Shown: positions 44,521 to 56,433, counted from the stretch's first letter. The stretch is 64,000 nt of DNA from Boesenbergia rotunda (GCA_024364735.1 JAGFNQ010000858.1:89285-153284), one strand, 5' to 3'. Numbers and translations are program-made. The notes: generated from the sequence alone by a model not told the origin.

Positions 44521-45448
44521 TGTTGGATCGAGAAGAACGACAGAGGGGGGGGTGAATATCGTTAAACGTTTTCGGATTTAGATAGAGAATGCACAGCGGA
44601 AAAATTAACGCGAGAAATCAAACGCGAACATAGGGATTTACTTGGTTCGGAGTCGCGGTCGGCTCCTACTCCAAGGCCCACGGTCGTTGACCGTTTACTG
44701 CGGGCAATTCTATATATGCGCAAAAAGGTTTACAAACAGATATTACAATTGTAGTACAGTAACTTAAAAGGACAACTCTTCGTTACCGACGTCCGATGTG
44801 AAGTGTATCTCGGAGCGGAGGGACGTCGTCGGCACTTGTATCTCGAGTTGGGAGGTTTCCGGAGCAGAGCGCTTGAGTAGAAGAGTGTATTGGCGTTGGA
44901 AGCAGTTGTTGTTGAAGCCTTGGGGTCGAGGGGCTTTTTATAGCCTCCTGGGGTGCCCTGAACGTTGGGGGCGCCCCCCCACGTGTCAGTCGATCCGGAC
45001 ATGTCTCGGTCAGCCATTATCCCTTCAGGATCGGGCTGAGGTTTGACCGGGGGCGCCCAGGACGCAGGGGGCGCCCGGGTTGACTCTATCCGCTGGCTTC
45101 TCGTTGGCTTGACTCTATCCGCTTCGTTGGCTTGAGCCCGGGGTGCCCGAGGCATCCGGGGCGCCCGGGAGCACGGGGGCGCCCGGGAGCACGAGAGCAC
45201 CCGGGAGCATGGGGGCGCCCCCCAGTGAGCTTCCGAAGCATTTTCTTGCTTAACTTATTTTGCCTTGACCTTGGGGGCGCCCTGCCCAGCTGCTTGCACC
45301 TCTCCTTCGCTAGGTGCCTAGCAGTCCTTCGCTAGGACTTCAATCTGCACACTCAAGTAGCATGTTAGATAAACATAACATTTTAACTTTTGAACCCTTT
45401 GCTATTATCAAAACCCAGGTTCGACTTGGGTGTTGTCTGCACCAACAA
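44521..45448 (-). repeat. 3' LTR of Copia-B
   Basis: 928 bp. Minus strand TGTTGGTGCAGACAACACC at 45448 to CGATCCAACA at 44521. It has a TATA box (GCTATAAAAAGCCCC, 44930-44944) with a GGGCGCCC palindrome array on its U3 side, as in Copia-A. PPT ATCAAAAAGGGGGAGAT abuts it at 45449-45465. Confidence 0.9.
44949..45290. repeat. GGGCGCCC palindrome array in Copia-B LTR
   Basis: About eight copies of GGGGCGCCC, densest at 45139-45225 where units read GGGGCGCCCGGGAGCAC with one unit degraded to GAGAGCACCCGG. Same octamer as in Copia-A but with different spacers, so the core is kept while the rest drifts. Confidence 0.8.
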
Positions 45449-46711
45449 TCTCCCCCTTTTTGATTTATGGCAACCCGATTCAAAAAGTTATGTTTTAATC
45501 AAGACAATTGATATTACATTTTAGTTTCCTCCCCCTGGAAGAAATCTTCCCCTAGGTTTTTCAAAGTTTCGTGGGGTTTGAAAACTTTCTAAGTCAAAAT
45601 AATGGAATTAATTTTTCAATACTTAGAACATTTTGAAAGCGGTTTTTAGAAAAACATTTTCCACAAAAAAAATTTGAGTTAATAACTTAGTGGAAAAATT
45701 TTCTAAAGTTTAAGAAGAGTTTGAATCTCTTTAGTACTTTTCTATTTGAGATAAGTACTTTAGAGAATTTTGAACATAACTTGGTTAAAGTATCCAGACA
45801 AGTTTTGAACATAGCTTGAGTTTTAAGTACTTAGAAAATGCTTTTGAAAACTGCTTGGGTCAAGTTTTTAGAATCAATTTTGAAACCAATTTAAATCAAG
45901 TATTTTTGAAGCAGCTTTGAGAGAAAAAATAGATTAAGTACTTTGAAAACAGTTTTGAAAAACACTTAGCTTTAGTACTTTGAAAATGATTTTGAAAAGA
46001 ACTTCGCTTTTTGAAGAAAGGATAAATTTTTGAAAACTTTTAAATTTTTTTTTAACTTCTCTCCTTCTTCTCTCCTTCCCTATCTCTCCCCCTTTGCCAT
46101 ATATCAAAAACAAAGCAATATAGAAAATAAAAATAAACTTTATAACGATATAACAGAATAATGTGCTGTACTGAACCAAATCAAGATATAAATTGAACTG
46201 GACCAATTTCAATTATCTCTTTAGGGTCCTGTCTAACCCAATTAGCTACTTACTAACTATTATAAGCAGTAGTTTTCGCTAGGGTTAGTCATGTTAAGTG
46301 TTCTGTTCATGTTAGATTTTCTATGCTTGACACATAACTTGATTACTGTTTAAGTTGTATTTAGTGCAGATGCACTGACTTAAAGCATCTTGAATTAAGG
46401 CAAAGACCTAAGCATCTCAACCCATTCTAGGTTATCAGTCAACATTACCCTAAGGTGCTTGTGAGATGCTGGCTTCTAGATTTATAGGTGCATGCAGTTC
46501 TAGGGTTAGGGCCTAGGCTAAGTCTATTTGCGAAAAAGACCCTAGTTTTGAAGGGGGTGGTTTTTCAAAAAAAAACTAAGTCGAAAGAATTATTAAAAAG
46601 AAAGGCTAAAAATATTTTCAAATTAATTAAAGGCTGATTTTGAAATCAAATAAAATTATTTTAGAAACTGATTTAAAAAAAAACAATAAGAAAACCAAAA
46701 GTAGAGTAAAC
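45449..46711 (-). other. Copia-B 3' untranslated region
   Basis: PPT then about 1.2 kb of AT-rich sequence with repeated TTTTGAAA patterns. No envelope-position ORF like that of Copia-C is present. Confidence 0.7.
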
Positions 46712-47583
46712 TTATTGTACCAAGCATAATCCTAACTGCCTTCTTAGTGAGCTGAACTCAAACTCAGGTAGGGGTTTAGTGAATATGTCAGCTAAGTTAG
46801 ATTTAGAGTCTACATGCTTAAGGACTATCTCACCCCTGGCTACGTGATCTCTTACAAAGTGGTGTTTGACTTCTATGTGTTTAGTTCTGGAGTGTTGAAT
46901 TGGGTTCTTAGTTATATTAATTGAGCTTATATTATCAATGAATACTTGCATTTGATTGTAGTCAAGCTGGAAGTCTTTAAGAGTGTGCATCATCCATAAG
47001 AGTTGTGCTACACACTCTCCTAAAGCAACATACTCAGCTTCAGTTATGGATAAAGCTACACAGTGTTGCTTTCTGCTGCACCAACTTACTAGACTGTTTC
47101 CTAAAAGTTGGCAGCTTCCACTGGTACTTTTTCTATCTAGCTTACAACCAGCATAGTCAGAGTCTGAATATCCTGATAGTTTAAAAGTTGAGGTCCTAGG
47201 ATACCAAATTCCTACATTTAGAGTGCCCTTAATATATCTCAATATTCTTTTTAGGGCCGCTAAGTGCGTTTCCTTAGCACAGGATTGGTACCTAGCACAC
47301 ATTCCTATAGAAAAAGGATATCAGGTCTGCTTGCTGTAAGGTACAGCAGACTTCCAATCATGCTTCTATAGAGTTTAAGGTCTACTGGTTTACCATCAGG
47401 GTCACTATCTATTTTTACATTTGTGGCCACGGGGGTACTTATGCTTTTAGAGTTATCAATTTTAAATTTCTTTATTAATTCCTTAGCATACTTAGATTGA
47501 TGGACATAGTTTCCATCCCTAGTTTGTTTAATTTGTAATCTTAGGAAAAAGTTGAGCTCACCAACTAAGTTCATTTCAAACAA
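46712..47583 (-). pseudogene. Copia-B RT C-terminus and RNase H
   Basis: RNase H is open for 196 codons (DSDYAGCKLDRKSTSGSC, ALSITEAEYVALGE, TKHIEVKHHFVRDHVARGE, ADIFTKPLP). Upstream 47305-47583 carries LNFFLRLQIKQTRDGNYVHQ and TASRPDILF. The two pieces are offset by a frameshift near 47303 within the Asp-Ile-Leu-Phe-Ala segment. A second frameshift lies at about 47583, upstream of the next RT piece. Confidence 0.85.
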
Positions 47584-47956
47584 ATTTTTTTAAGAAATTT
47601 GAGTTAGTAGACCCAAAGATTATGTCATCGACGTAGATTTGGGCAATAAATATTTCTTTTCCTAAGGTTTTAATAAACATGGTTGAATCGATTTGTCATT
47701 ATTTAAATTCTTTAGAAGTTAGGTAAGTTGATAAGCGTTCATACCAGACCCTAGGTGCTTATTTTATTCCATAAAGTGCTTTAGTGAGTTTGTAGACATG
47801 GTCAGGTTTTTCTAAGTCCTCAAAACTGGGGGGTTGTCCTACATAAACTTCTTCCTTAATAAATCCATTTAGAAAAGCATACTTTACATCCATTTGGTAT
47901 AATTTAAATCCTTTATGGGATGCAAAGGCTAATAACATCCTAATGGACTCAAGTCT
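47584..47956 (-). pseudogene. Copia-B RT catalytic region
   Basis: Minus-strand reading shows the YVDDI-type region near 47615-47640 (an atypical segment around the Asp pair), LYGIK (47765-47785) and the FLNGFIKEEVYVGQPP region near 47820-47875. Several single-base changes break the frame. The domain continues past the solo LTR at 51538. Confidence 0.7.
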
Positions 47957-48954
47957 TGTAACGACCCGGAAAATTCTCTTAATATTTTCTGAAAATATTG
48001 AGCATGTCTGGATAATTTCCCGAAGGACCTAGAGGCATTAATACGAACATTGGCCTAGGAAATCCATGTTTTCTTGTTTAAATTGAGGAAACCAAGTGCT
48101 AATGGGCCTTATATGGGCTTCCTAGTACTATGATGATAGGTGGATTTTTAGGAAGAATTAGTATAAATATAAATAGGAATTTATTTAGGCACATTAACAT
48201 GATTATGGGAAAGTATTAGCCTAACATTCCCATCTAAATTGAGGAATTTGGTACTAATGGGCTTTAAATGAGCCCAAAAATGGGTATTAATTAGGTAAAA
48301 TTAATATAAATATAAAAAAATTTTATTTAGGAATATTAGTACAATTATGGGTAATTTAGGGGGGATTTTCGGAATTTAAGAAAATAAGGTAATAAAATAA
48401 ATGAAATGAAAATCAAAATAAAAATAAATGTGCATGAGCCATGGATTGAACCTTGGACCTCTTGTACAACCAAGAATGCTTTAACCATCTCACCTAGCAA
48501 GGAATTCTTATGAGTAATTGAAGTGGAGGTTGGTTAAGAGGTAAAAGGAGGTGAAGGGTCATGGAGAGGCTCTTCATTTGCCTCCTTGATGGGTTATAAT
48601 GAGAGGAGTTTTGGGAGTTACTTCTTCTCTCAATCAATTGCATTTCCTCTCCTCTTCATTCCTCATTCTTGCCGAGCACCAAAGGGAGGAATTCCTTGGG
48701 GAAAACTTCACAAGAGGTCTCATCTCTCAAGATCTAAAGTTCCTACAAGGTGACAAGGACTAGTTGTGGTCAAGAGATACCAAGTCCTCTTCCTTCTCCT
48801 CTTTCAAGGTTCGAAAAAAAATCAATAAATCTAAGGTAAGACTCCCTCACCTGTGGTATAATAGTTATCTATGATTTCCATGATTTTTAGTATGATGTAT
48901 GGGGTAGTTTTTGGATGTGATATGGAAAGGAAAGAAAAACCAAGGTCCTTAAGT

Positions 48955-49640
48955 TTATGGATTTCGGCCAGCATGATTTAAAAGCCTATAAATATGTTAA
49001 AAATCATGATGATGTTATTTGATGTTCCCTTATGATGTGTAGAAGTTAAGTATAATTTTTGATAATTTTTGGAGTACCCTAGGACACTCTAGGGTTTCGG
49101 CCAACATGAAAGGGACAAAACCAGGGTCCCTATGTTTATGGGTTTCGGCCACCATGATTTAAATGTCTATAAATATGTTAAAAATCATGATTATGTTATT
49201 TGATGTTCCCTTATGATGTGTAGAAGTTAAGTATAATTTTTGGGAATTTTTGGAGTACCCTAGGACACTCTAGGGTTTTGGCCAACATGAAAGGGACAAA
49301 ACCAGGGTCCCTATGTTTATGGGTTTCGGCCACCATGATTTAAATGTCTATAAATATGTTAAAAATCATGATGATGTTATTTGATGTTCCCTTATGATGT
49401 GTAGAAGTTAAGTATAATTTTTGGGAATTTTTGGAGTACCCTAGGACACTCTAGGGTTTCGGCCAACATGAAAGGGACAAAACCAGGGTCCCTATGTTTA
49501 TGGGTTTCGGCCACCATGATTTAAATGTCTATAAATATGTTAAAAATCATGATAATGTTATTTGATGTTCCCTTATGATGTGTAGAAGTTAAGTATAATT
49601 TTTGGGAATTTTTGGAGCACCCTAGAGGCCCATATGGTTC
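48955..49640. repeat. 181-bp tandem repeat in solo gypsy LTR
   Basis: Nearly four units. TTCGGCCACCATGATTTAAA (TTCGGCCAGCATGATT in the first) starts at 48963, 49144, 49325 and 49506, each exactly 181 bp apart. The inner units are almost identical; the outer ones diverge. Confidence 0.9.
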
Positions 49641-49854
49641 GGCCAACCCCAAGGACCCAAGGGTTAGGGTTGAGTCTTTAACTTCAAGCATATGTTTATG
49701 TGTTGCCATGATATAAGGATGAAGGATGGTGATTATGTGAATTTTCACATGGCCTTGGGACTCCACAAGTTTCGGCCAATAAGGGTTAATAGGATAAAAG
49801 TTAAGATTTATTTCAAGTAAGGGTCCCAATGGCCCTATGGTAAGATGTGATTTA

Positions 49855-50260
49855 TGTTTATGAATGATAGGCCATGTTATGAATGATATGCCATGTTTAT
49901 GAATGATATGCCATGGTTATGCATGATATGCCATGTTTATGAATGATATGCCATGTTATGAATGATATGCCATGTTACGAATGATATGTCATGTTTATGA
50001 ATGATATGCCATGGTTATGCAAGATATGCCATGTTTAGGAATGATATGCCATGTTTTAGGATAATACGAATGTATGCAATGCTCTATGAATGATGTGTAC
50101 CTATGCCATGTCTAAGAATGAGAATGATGTCATGACAAGTATGTTATGATCATGTTCATGATAAGAATGATGCCATGATAAGTATGTTAGGATCATGTTC
50201 ATGATAAGAATGATGCCATGATAAGTATGCTATGAATGTCTTATGAATGATGAAGCATGA
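49855..50260. repeat. Short tandem repeats GAATGATATGCCATG
   Basis: About nine units of 19-23 bp (GAATGATATGCCATG plus TTATGA or TTTATGA) at 49855-50060, then three longer units with ATGATGCCATGATAAGTATG at 50125-50240. Slippage-type array within the apparent LTR intron. Confidence 0.8.
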
Positions 50261-51537
50261 AAAGTATTTTACTTTATGAATGGGATGAGCACCTTAAGAA
50301 CGCCCCGGTTCTGGACTACTGGAGCTGTCCACGGTTCTGGCACTACCGGAGCTGTGCAACAGGGATGGGCTCCTTGAGAACGCCTCGGTTCGGGGACTAC
50401 CGACTATGCTGTCCTTACCCTAGTAGGTCGGGGCTCGCTACCTCGGACTTACTAGGGATGCGCGCTATGATGTATGTATGTGGTACAAGCCGGGGATCCC
50501 AAATGTTATGATGATTATGTTTAAGCATTTTGAAAGTATGATTCTAAAAGTTAAGCATCTATATGTATATGCATTCCACCCATGCATTCATACATGTTAT
50601 GCATTATGTTATGATAATGATGTGTTATGCTTATGCTCCATGTTAAAAGATATGTATGAGAATGAATGATCCATGTTATGATTATGGTAAGAAGATGCTC
50701 TTATGATATGCTAGAATGATTGCCTATGTTTATGTCCTATAGGTTGGTTTATAACTTATGTTTATATTTATGCTATGTCTCATGCCATGCTAGGAAAGTT
50801 TATTAAGTTATGCTATGCCGTGTATCATGCCATGCTTAGAATGTTTACGATGTCTATGCTTGATATGCTTGAAAGTATGCCTATGGTTGATTTACATCTT
50901 ATGCTTATGTTCATGCCATGTATGATGCCATGCTTAGAATGTTTAATTAGGTTTATGCCTATGTTTATACTTTATGCCATGATAAGAATGTTTGATTAGA
51001 TTTATGCCTATGTTTATGCTCTATGCTATGATAGAAATGTTTATGATGCTTATGTTCCATATGATTATGAATGAATGACGAATGATTTTAGTGAGTATGA
51101 AAGAGTCTTACTAAGCCTGTGTGCTTATAGTCTTCTTTCCTTATACCGCAGATCATGCAAGGGGATAACGAGGAAGCAGCAGGAGGGCCTGAAATATGTG
51201 TGTGATGGTGACTTGGCCCATGAAATCGAATGTGTTAACCGTTTATGCTAAGAACTTTATTTTTGCTACCTATATGCTCGAATAGTGACTTATGGAACTT
51301 TATGATAAGATGTCAAGTATGATATGATATGAACCTTATGGTATGATGTTAAGCATGTTATGATATGATGTTAAGCATGACGTTCATATGTTAAGTTTCA
51401 TGTCATTATATTAGGGATGGTGGTAGGGGCATGTATATGTAAGGTTTAAGTTATTCCGCTGCAGTATGATGTTACATGCCTTAAGTATGTCAGCGTAACG
51501 CCGCTTAGGAAAAAAAAAAAGCGGGCGTTACAAGTCT

Positions 51538-51981
51538 GGCTACTGGAGCATATGTTTCGTCATAATCTAACCCTTCTACTTGACTGAATCCTTTTGCTAC
51601 TAAGCGGCCTTTATTTCTAACTATTTCTCTTTGATCATTTAGCTTATTCCTAAAAACTCACTTAGTGTCAATGATGGATTTGCCCTCAGGTTTAGGTACT
51701 AGTTCCCAGACTTGGTTTCTCTCAAATTGGGCTAACTCTTCTTGCATAGCTATGATCCAATCAGGATCAGGTAGGGCTTCCTCTATAGTTTTAGGTTCGA
51801 TTTTTGAGATCATTGCTATCTGACTAAGGTTTCTATAGGAGGATCTAGTTCTGACTCCTAATGTTGGATCACCCACAATTTGATCAGTTGGGTGACTGAG
51901 TCTGGGTTTCATGGTTTTTCTAGAACTTGGTTCAGCCTCAGGTCCGGCTGGTCGGTTTGGTTCCCTATTTGGTTCGATTAC
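51538..51981 (-). pseudogene. Copia-B RT N-terminus and linker
   Basis: The linker and RT start read PDWIIAMQEELAQFERNQVW. TGA at 51658-51660 replaces the Trp codon of the KWVF motif (TGG to TGA). After it the frame continues through LVAKGF and the DYDETYAP region to the solo LTR at 51537. The copy is therefore dead regardless of the insertion. Confidence 0.8.
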
Positions 51982-52992
51982 TCAAGTTGATTCAACAGTT
52001 GGTTCTATTAATTCATCAGTCGGTTCAAGAATTAGTTCATTTATGGGTTCAATTAAAGATTCAACAGCTTGTTCATTATCTTCTTGATCAGTATTTGATG
52101 AAGTTAGCTCTGGATTATCAGATTTTGAGTTGATTTCTTCATCAAATATTAAGTTTGTTGTTTCTTCAATTTTCTTAGTTTGTTTGTTGTAAACCCTATA
52201 GGCTTTGCTTGTTGTTGAATATCCTAGGAAGATGCCTGGGGTTGACTTAGACTGGAATTTACCTAGATAGTCCTTGGTGTTTAAGATATGGACTTTGCAG
52301 CTAAAGACCCTTAGGTAGTGTTGATTAGGAAGTCTATGGTAGTATAATTCATAAGGTGTTTTATTGTGTCGTTTGTTTATTAGTACTCTATTTTGGATGT
52401 AGCAAGCTGTACTAATTGCTTCTGCCCAATATTGGTTGGCTAGGTTAAATTCGTTGAGCATAGCCCTAGCGGCTTCATGTAGGATTCTATTTTTCCTTTC
52501 AACTATCCCATTTTGCTGGGGGGTTCTAGGACACGAAAATTCGTGTATATACCCATTTACCTTACACAATTTCTCGAACCGTTGATTTTCAAACTCCCCC
52601 CCGTGGTCACTCCTAGGTCTTTTGATTTTGGTATCGTTTTGATTTTCAATTAACTTACAAAAGGCATTGAATAGGTTTAGGGTTTCATCTTTGGTCTTTA
52701 AAAACCTAACCCAGGTAAACCTAGAGTAATCATCAACTATTACTAAGTAGTACCGATTTTCGCTTAGTGACTTGGCTCCATGTGAATCAAATAGGTCAAG
52801 GTGCAGAAGCTCAAGTATTGTTTGAGTTAGATCAGACTGAATTAGTTTGTGATTAGACCTGGTTTGCTTACCTTTATTACATGATGTGGATATTATATTT
52901 TCATGGTCCTTAATTTTAGGGATACCTTTAATTAGGCCAAGTTGGGTGATTTTTGAAATAATTCTTAGATTACTGTGACCTAATCTCCTATG
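51982..52992 (-). pseudogene. Copia-B integrase
   Basis: The C-terminal 195 codons are cleanly open (TPQQNGIVERKNRILHEAAR with the catalytic Glu, then the YRVYN region). Upstream, minus-strand reading shows the first Asp within LDLFDSHG near 52780, the VDDYSRFTWVRFLK segment, and the second Asp in SDHGGEF near 52605, so the D-D-E triad is visible. The zinc-binding N-terminus near 52870-52992 is degraded. Function in the family is cDNA insertion. Confidence 0.75.
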
Positions 52993-53385
52993 TCAGAGGT
53001 TTGATTGTTCTAACTGAGTTAACATGCATTTGGGTGCTAGGGGTAGATTTATAGTGTAACCATTAATTGTCCTAGTGCCCTTAAGCATGATTTCTGAGTC
53101 CTGCTGGTTTCTAATCAGGCAGTTAGAATTAGTAAAGGTAACTACATAACCGGTATCGCATAATTGACTTATGCTAAGCAGGTTAAATTTAAAATTTTCA
53201 ACCAACAGAACTTTCTTAATCACAAAGTCATATTTAAGTTCAATATTACCTGACCCAATTACCTTGACTGTAGCATTGTTACCAAATGCTACTGAGCCTA
53301 GGTTCTTGAACTTGAGTTTGGTGAATTTCAATTTATCTCCAGTCATGTGTCTGGAGCACCCGCTATCCAACATCCATTGGTCCAC
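52993..53385 (-). pseudogene. Copia-B protease site and gag-pre-integrase domain
   Basis: Starts with WMLDSGCSRHMTGD, the copia protease active site, followed by FNLLSISQLCDTGY, as in Copia-A. Ends at 52993 before the integrase zinc domain; the following bases show WH-to-stop type damage near 52995. Confidence 0.8.
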
Positions 53386-54094
53386 ATCATTATGTTCCTA
53401 CACATAAAGAGTTTTGTTGATTTGGATCCAATTAGAATTAGGAATAGCCTAAATTGATTTTCACAGTCTAGTCTGTCTCACCCAAATCTAGGGTTATCAA
53501 TCACGTTAGCCTTATAGGTTTTGTGAGACAGATTTTGGTAGATAGAATTATTTTGAACAAAAACAATTATGATTTATTTTGAAAGACTTAAATTAATTTT
53601 TAAACCCAATTTAAATTTATTTTGAAAAGAGATATTTGAATCTAAAATTAACTGATGATTTGTGTTAGATTCGAATTTAACAAAGAGTAAATTGAATTTG
53701 AATTTCAAAAATTGGCTTCTAGGTCTTAGCGAGGCACAAGACCTTCTTTGACCGTAGCCTTATTAGATCATCAACCTTTTTCTAGACAAAGCATTTTAGT
53801 GAAATTTCATCTTCAAAATTACTTTTTGGTGAATTTTGGTCTAACTAGTTTCGGTCTTGGATCGGTAGCTTCGGCTAGTTTCACCAGTCTAAAGAGACCA
53901 AGTAGAGTATACTTGACCTTATTAGAATTGGCTTCCCTAATGTACTATCATCTCACCGCCACCCAATACTATATTGTTCAAATTTCAGTTAAGTTGGTTC
54001 AGTCCTTAAACTAACCATTCCTAAGTCTAAGCATGGTAAATTACAGAAATTAAATAAGCAAGCAATCATGCAATTAGGAAACAAGAATTGAAAT
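53386..54094 (-). other. Copia-B spacer between gag and protease
   Basis: AT-rich, no gene. It is the position where Copia-A has the TTTTAATTTGAA array; here only short TTTGAA-like motifs are seen near 53640-53700. A frame remnant near 53730-53900 parallels Copia-A 15960-16080. Confidence 0.6.
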
Positions 54095-55712
54095 TTATTT
54101 AACTATAAATATTATTTTTAATTTGGCTCCCCCCGGACTAAAGCCTCGGTAGTGATTAGGCAAGATGTGAATCTTGTCCTTGGGGATCCAATACTGATTT
54201 GATCCAATTTGTTTGTTCAGACACAGTTTGGGTACCCATGCTTGGATTTTAGGTCTGGACTGGTTCAGTACAACACAGTAGGATCTTTGTCTAGATTTGG
54301 TTCTATAGCCTAATCCGGTTCGATTTAGAACCGACTTCTGTTTTCCAAGAATCATGTCAAGACCCTTGGAACCAAAAGTGAACCATTCTAAGGCTGATCT
54401 AAGGTCCTTGACTTGAGTTTTCAAGAAGGAGTTCTCTTTCTCAAGTTTTTCAACTTGAGTAGAGGTTCCTTCTTGAACATTCTCAGTTAAGGATCTAAAG
54501 TCAGCTCTCTCTTCCAGAAGTTTTATTTCCTGTCGGAGAGATTCGACTCGGAGTTTAGCTTTCGCCAAATCTCGAGAAAGATAGGAAATTAACTCATTTA
54601 ACTGATTTCTTGAAAAACCACTTACAGTTATTTTGCCGTCGTCTGAGAATGTAAGTTTGCCGTCGTTCGGCTCCGATCTAACTCGGTTTCGATTTCTTCT
54701 GAGGCGGTTAGTGCGAGCAGGTTTGACTGTGGGACCTCTTCTTCTTCTTCAGAGGAGGACTCGTCCCACGTTGCTTGGAGTGCTTTCTTCCTTCTTATCT
54801 TCTTGGTCTCCTTTAGGTTAGGACACTCCGTCTTGTAGTGACCCTTCTTCTTGCACTCGTAGCAGGTCACGTTTGGTTTGTTCTTGTCATTTGAGGGTTC
54901 AGCTGGTTCTTCCTTTCTTCGGCTGGCTTTCCTTCTATTGGTCTGGTTCTTTAATTCTTTGTAGTAGTCTCGGGCTAGTCGAACCAGCTTCGGTCGATTT
55001 CCCTTGCTGTCTTCTGAGTCTGAATCAGACTCGGGTGCAGGTTGAGGCTTCTTCTTGGTTGTCTTTCCAGCTTTACCTGCAACAAAAGCGATCCCTTTCT
55101 CGGCCAGATTGCAGTTAGTCTGCTCATGCAATTCTAATTCAGAAAATAGTTCATCTAACTTAATTTTTGAAAGGTCCCTTGAAACCTTGTATACATCTAC
55201 CATAGATGCCCACAAGGTATTTCTCGGGAAAGCATTGAGAGCGTACCTTATCAGGTCATGGTTTTCTACCTTGTGACCGATTGTGTGTAGTCTGTTTATT
55301 AACTCCTGAATTCTGGCATAGAGCTGGGCTGATGTTTCGTTGTCGTTCATCTTGATTGTGTACAGCTTGTTCAGGAGGAGATCTCTCTTGCTGATTCGAG
55401 TATCTGAAGTTCCTTCGTGCAGCTCGATCAGCTTACCCCACAGCTCCTTGGCACTGTTGAATGGTCCTACCCGATTCAACTCTTCCTTGGTCAGGCCGCA
55501 TTGAAGGGTCTGAGTTGCTTTGGCATCAACTTCTATTTTTATTTTCAGAGCGGTATCCCACTCAGTGTAAGACTGCGGCACTCCTTCAGCATTCCTTGGA
55601 ATCTCCAGTCCAGACTGGATGATTATCCATATGTCCACCTGAGTTTTCAGGTGGACCTCTATCCGACTTTTCCAATTGGAGAAGTCCTCTCCACTGAAAA
55701 GCGGTGGTCTTC
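54095..55712 (-). pseudogene. Copia-B gag
   Basis: Open for over 350 codons from the truncated LTR junction. The copia gag core starts with GEDFSNWKSRIEVHLKTQ and continues with LWGKLIELHEGTSD, RDLLLNKLYTIKMND and RYALNAFPRNTLWASMVD. A Lys/Ser/Glu-rich region and the knuckle CYECKKKGHYKTEC follow, then an acidic stretch. A frameshift near 54600 separates the C-terminal coiled coil (LRVESLRQEIKLLEE and onward, 54095-54568), which ends in RGFSPGGAK. The gag start codon is lost in the 5' deletion. Confidence 0.85.
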
Positions 55713-55716
55713 GACT

Positions 55717-55927
55717 CCTAGCAGCCCTTCGCTAGGTGCCTAATAGTCCTTCGCTGGGTCTTAGGGTTTCGATGCCTAACAGTCCTTCGCTAGGTGCCTA
55801 GCAGTCCTTCGCTAGGACTTCAATCTGCACACTCAAGTAGCATGTTAGATAAACATAACATCTTAACTTTTGAACCCTTTGCCATTATCAAAACCCAGGT
55901 TCAACTTGGGTGCTGTCTGCACCAACA
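55717..55927 (-). repeat. 5' LTR remnant of Copia-B
   Basis: Only the first ~210 bp of the LTR, matching 45300-45448, including TGTTGGTGCAGACAGCACCC. At its inner end CTAGCAGTCCTTCGCTAGG-type units are repeated about five times (two at the 3' LTR) and then join gag directly at about 55712. About 700 bp of LTR plus the leader are deleted. Confidence 0.85.
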
Positions 55928-56208
55928 ATGACATGGTCATCCCTGACGCCAGTCAAACCACCGAGACATGCGATAATGTATCGGCCGAGTGGGTAGGATT
56001 GTGACACTGTACGCACTTTGTCATCACTTCTCCTGAGTGACCGAGTAGACAGGATGCTGGCGGGGGACCACCCTCTACCCCATGTATATATGAGGGAGCG
56101 TTGTTCTCATCTCCTCTAGTCTATGGAAAAAGAAGGGATCCCTGCCTTCTACCACGCTCCGAAACCACTACCCATGAGGAGTCGAACGGAGCAGTATAGA
56201 GCTAATAA
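55928..56208. repeat. Dispersed repeat, right flank of Copia-B
   Basis: Diverged relative of 2697-3170. Begins with the ATGAC target duplication and ends near the start of the pararetrovirus block. No gene. Confidence 0.55.
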
Positions 56209-56433
56209 GTTTGGGTTTGGAAGAGGATAATAAGAGTTTGAAGCGTAAAAAAGGGGGAAGAGAGGATCGACTTTCTTTGAGAGGTTACAAAGAACGCTTA
56301 GCAATGAAAGACTTCAGAAATGCAAGCACTCAGATATATTCGAAAAGCAAAGGCAAAGGTGATTATAGATTTAAGTTCCCCAAGTAGAGCTCAAGGGATG
56401 CTTGAAAATGCTCTGCAAGGGCTAGAGTTCGTT

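Larger units (their letters stand above)
48836..51151 (+). other. Apparent intron inside solo gypsy LTR
   Basis: Donor TAAG|GTAAGACTCCC and acceptor TCCTTATACCGCAG|ATCA, matching the positions and edge sequences seen in 40939-42873. Length 2,316 bp, with expanded tandem repeats inside. Confidence 0.5.
47957..51532 (+). repeat. Solo Ty3/gypsy LTR in Copia-B RT, TSD AGTCT
   Basis: TGTAACGACC to GGGCGTTACA, 3,576 bp, flanked by AGTCT at 47952-47956 and 51533-51537. Same architecture as the Tekay-like LTR at 40206-43219 (matching termini, GTAAGACTCCCTCACCTG block, CGGTTCTGGACTACTGG-type block near 50310, acceptor block near 51151), but strongly diverged. It contains a 181-bp tandem array, ATGCCATG-type repeats and an apparent intron. 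A TATA-like GTTATAATG is near 48594. No internal sequence remains. Confidence 0.9.
44521..55927 (-). mobile_element. Copia-B: Sirevirus-type Ty1/copia element, TSD ATGAC
   Basis: 11,407 bp including a 3,576-bp solo gypsy LTR. ATGAC flanks it at 44516-44520 and 55928-55932. Minus-strand order: short 5' LTR remnant, gag, protease, integrase, RT (split by the solo LTR), RNase H, PPT, 3' LTR. A deletion removed most of the 5' LTR, the PBS and the gag start. Its LTR begins TGTTGGTGCAGAC and carries ATTCACCCCCC near the end, as in Copia-A, its nearest relative here. Confidence 0.9.
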
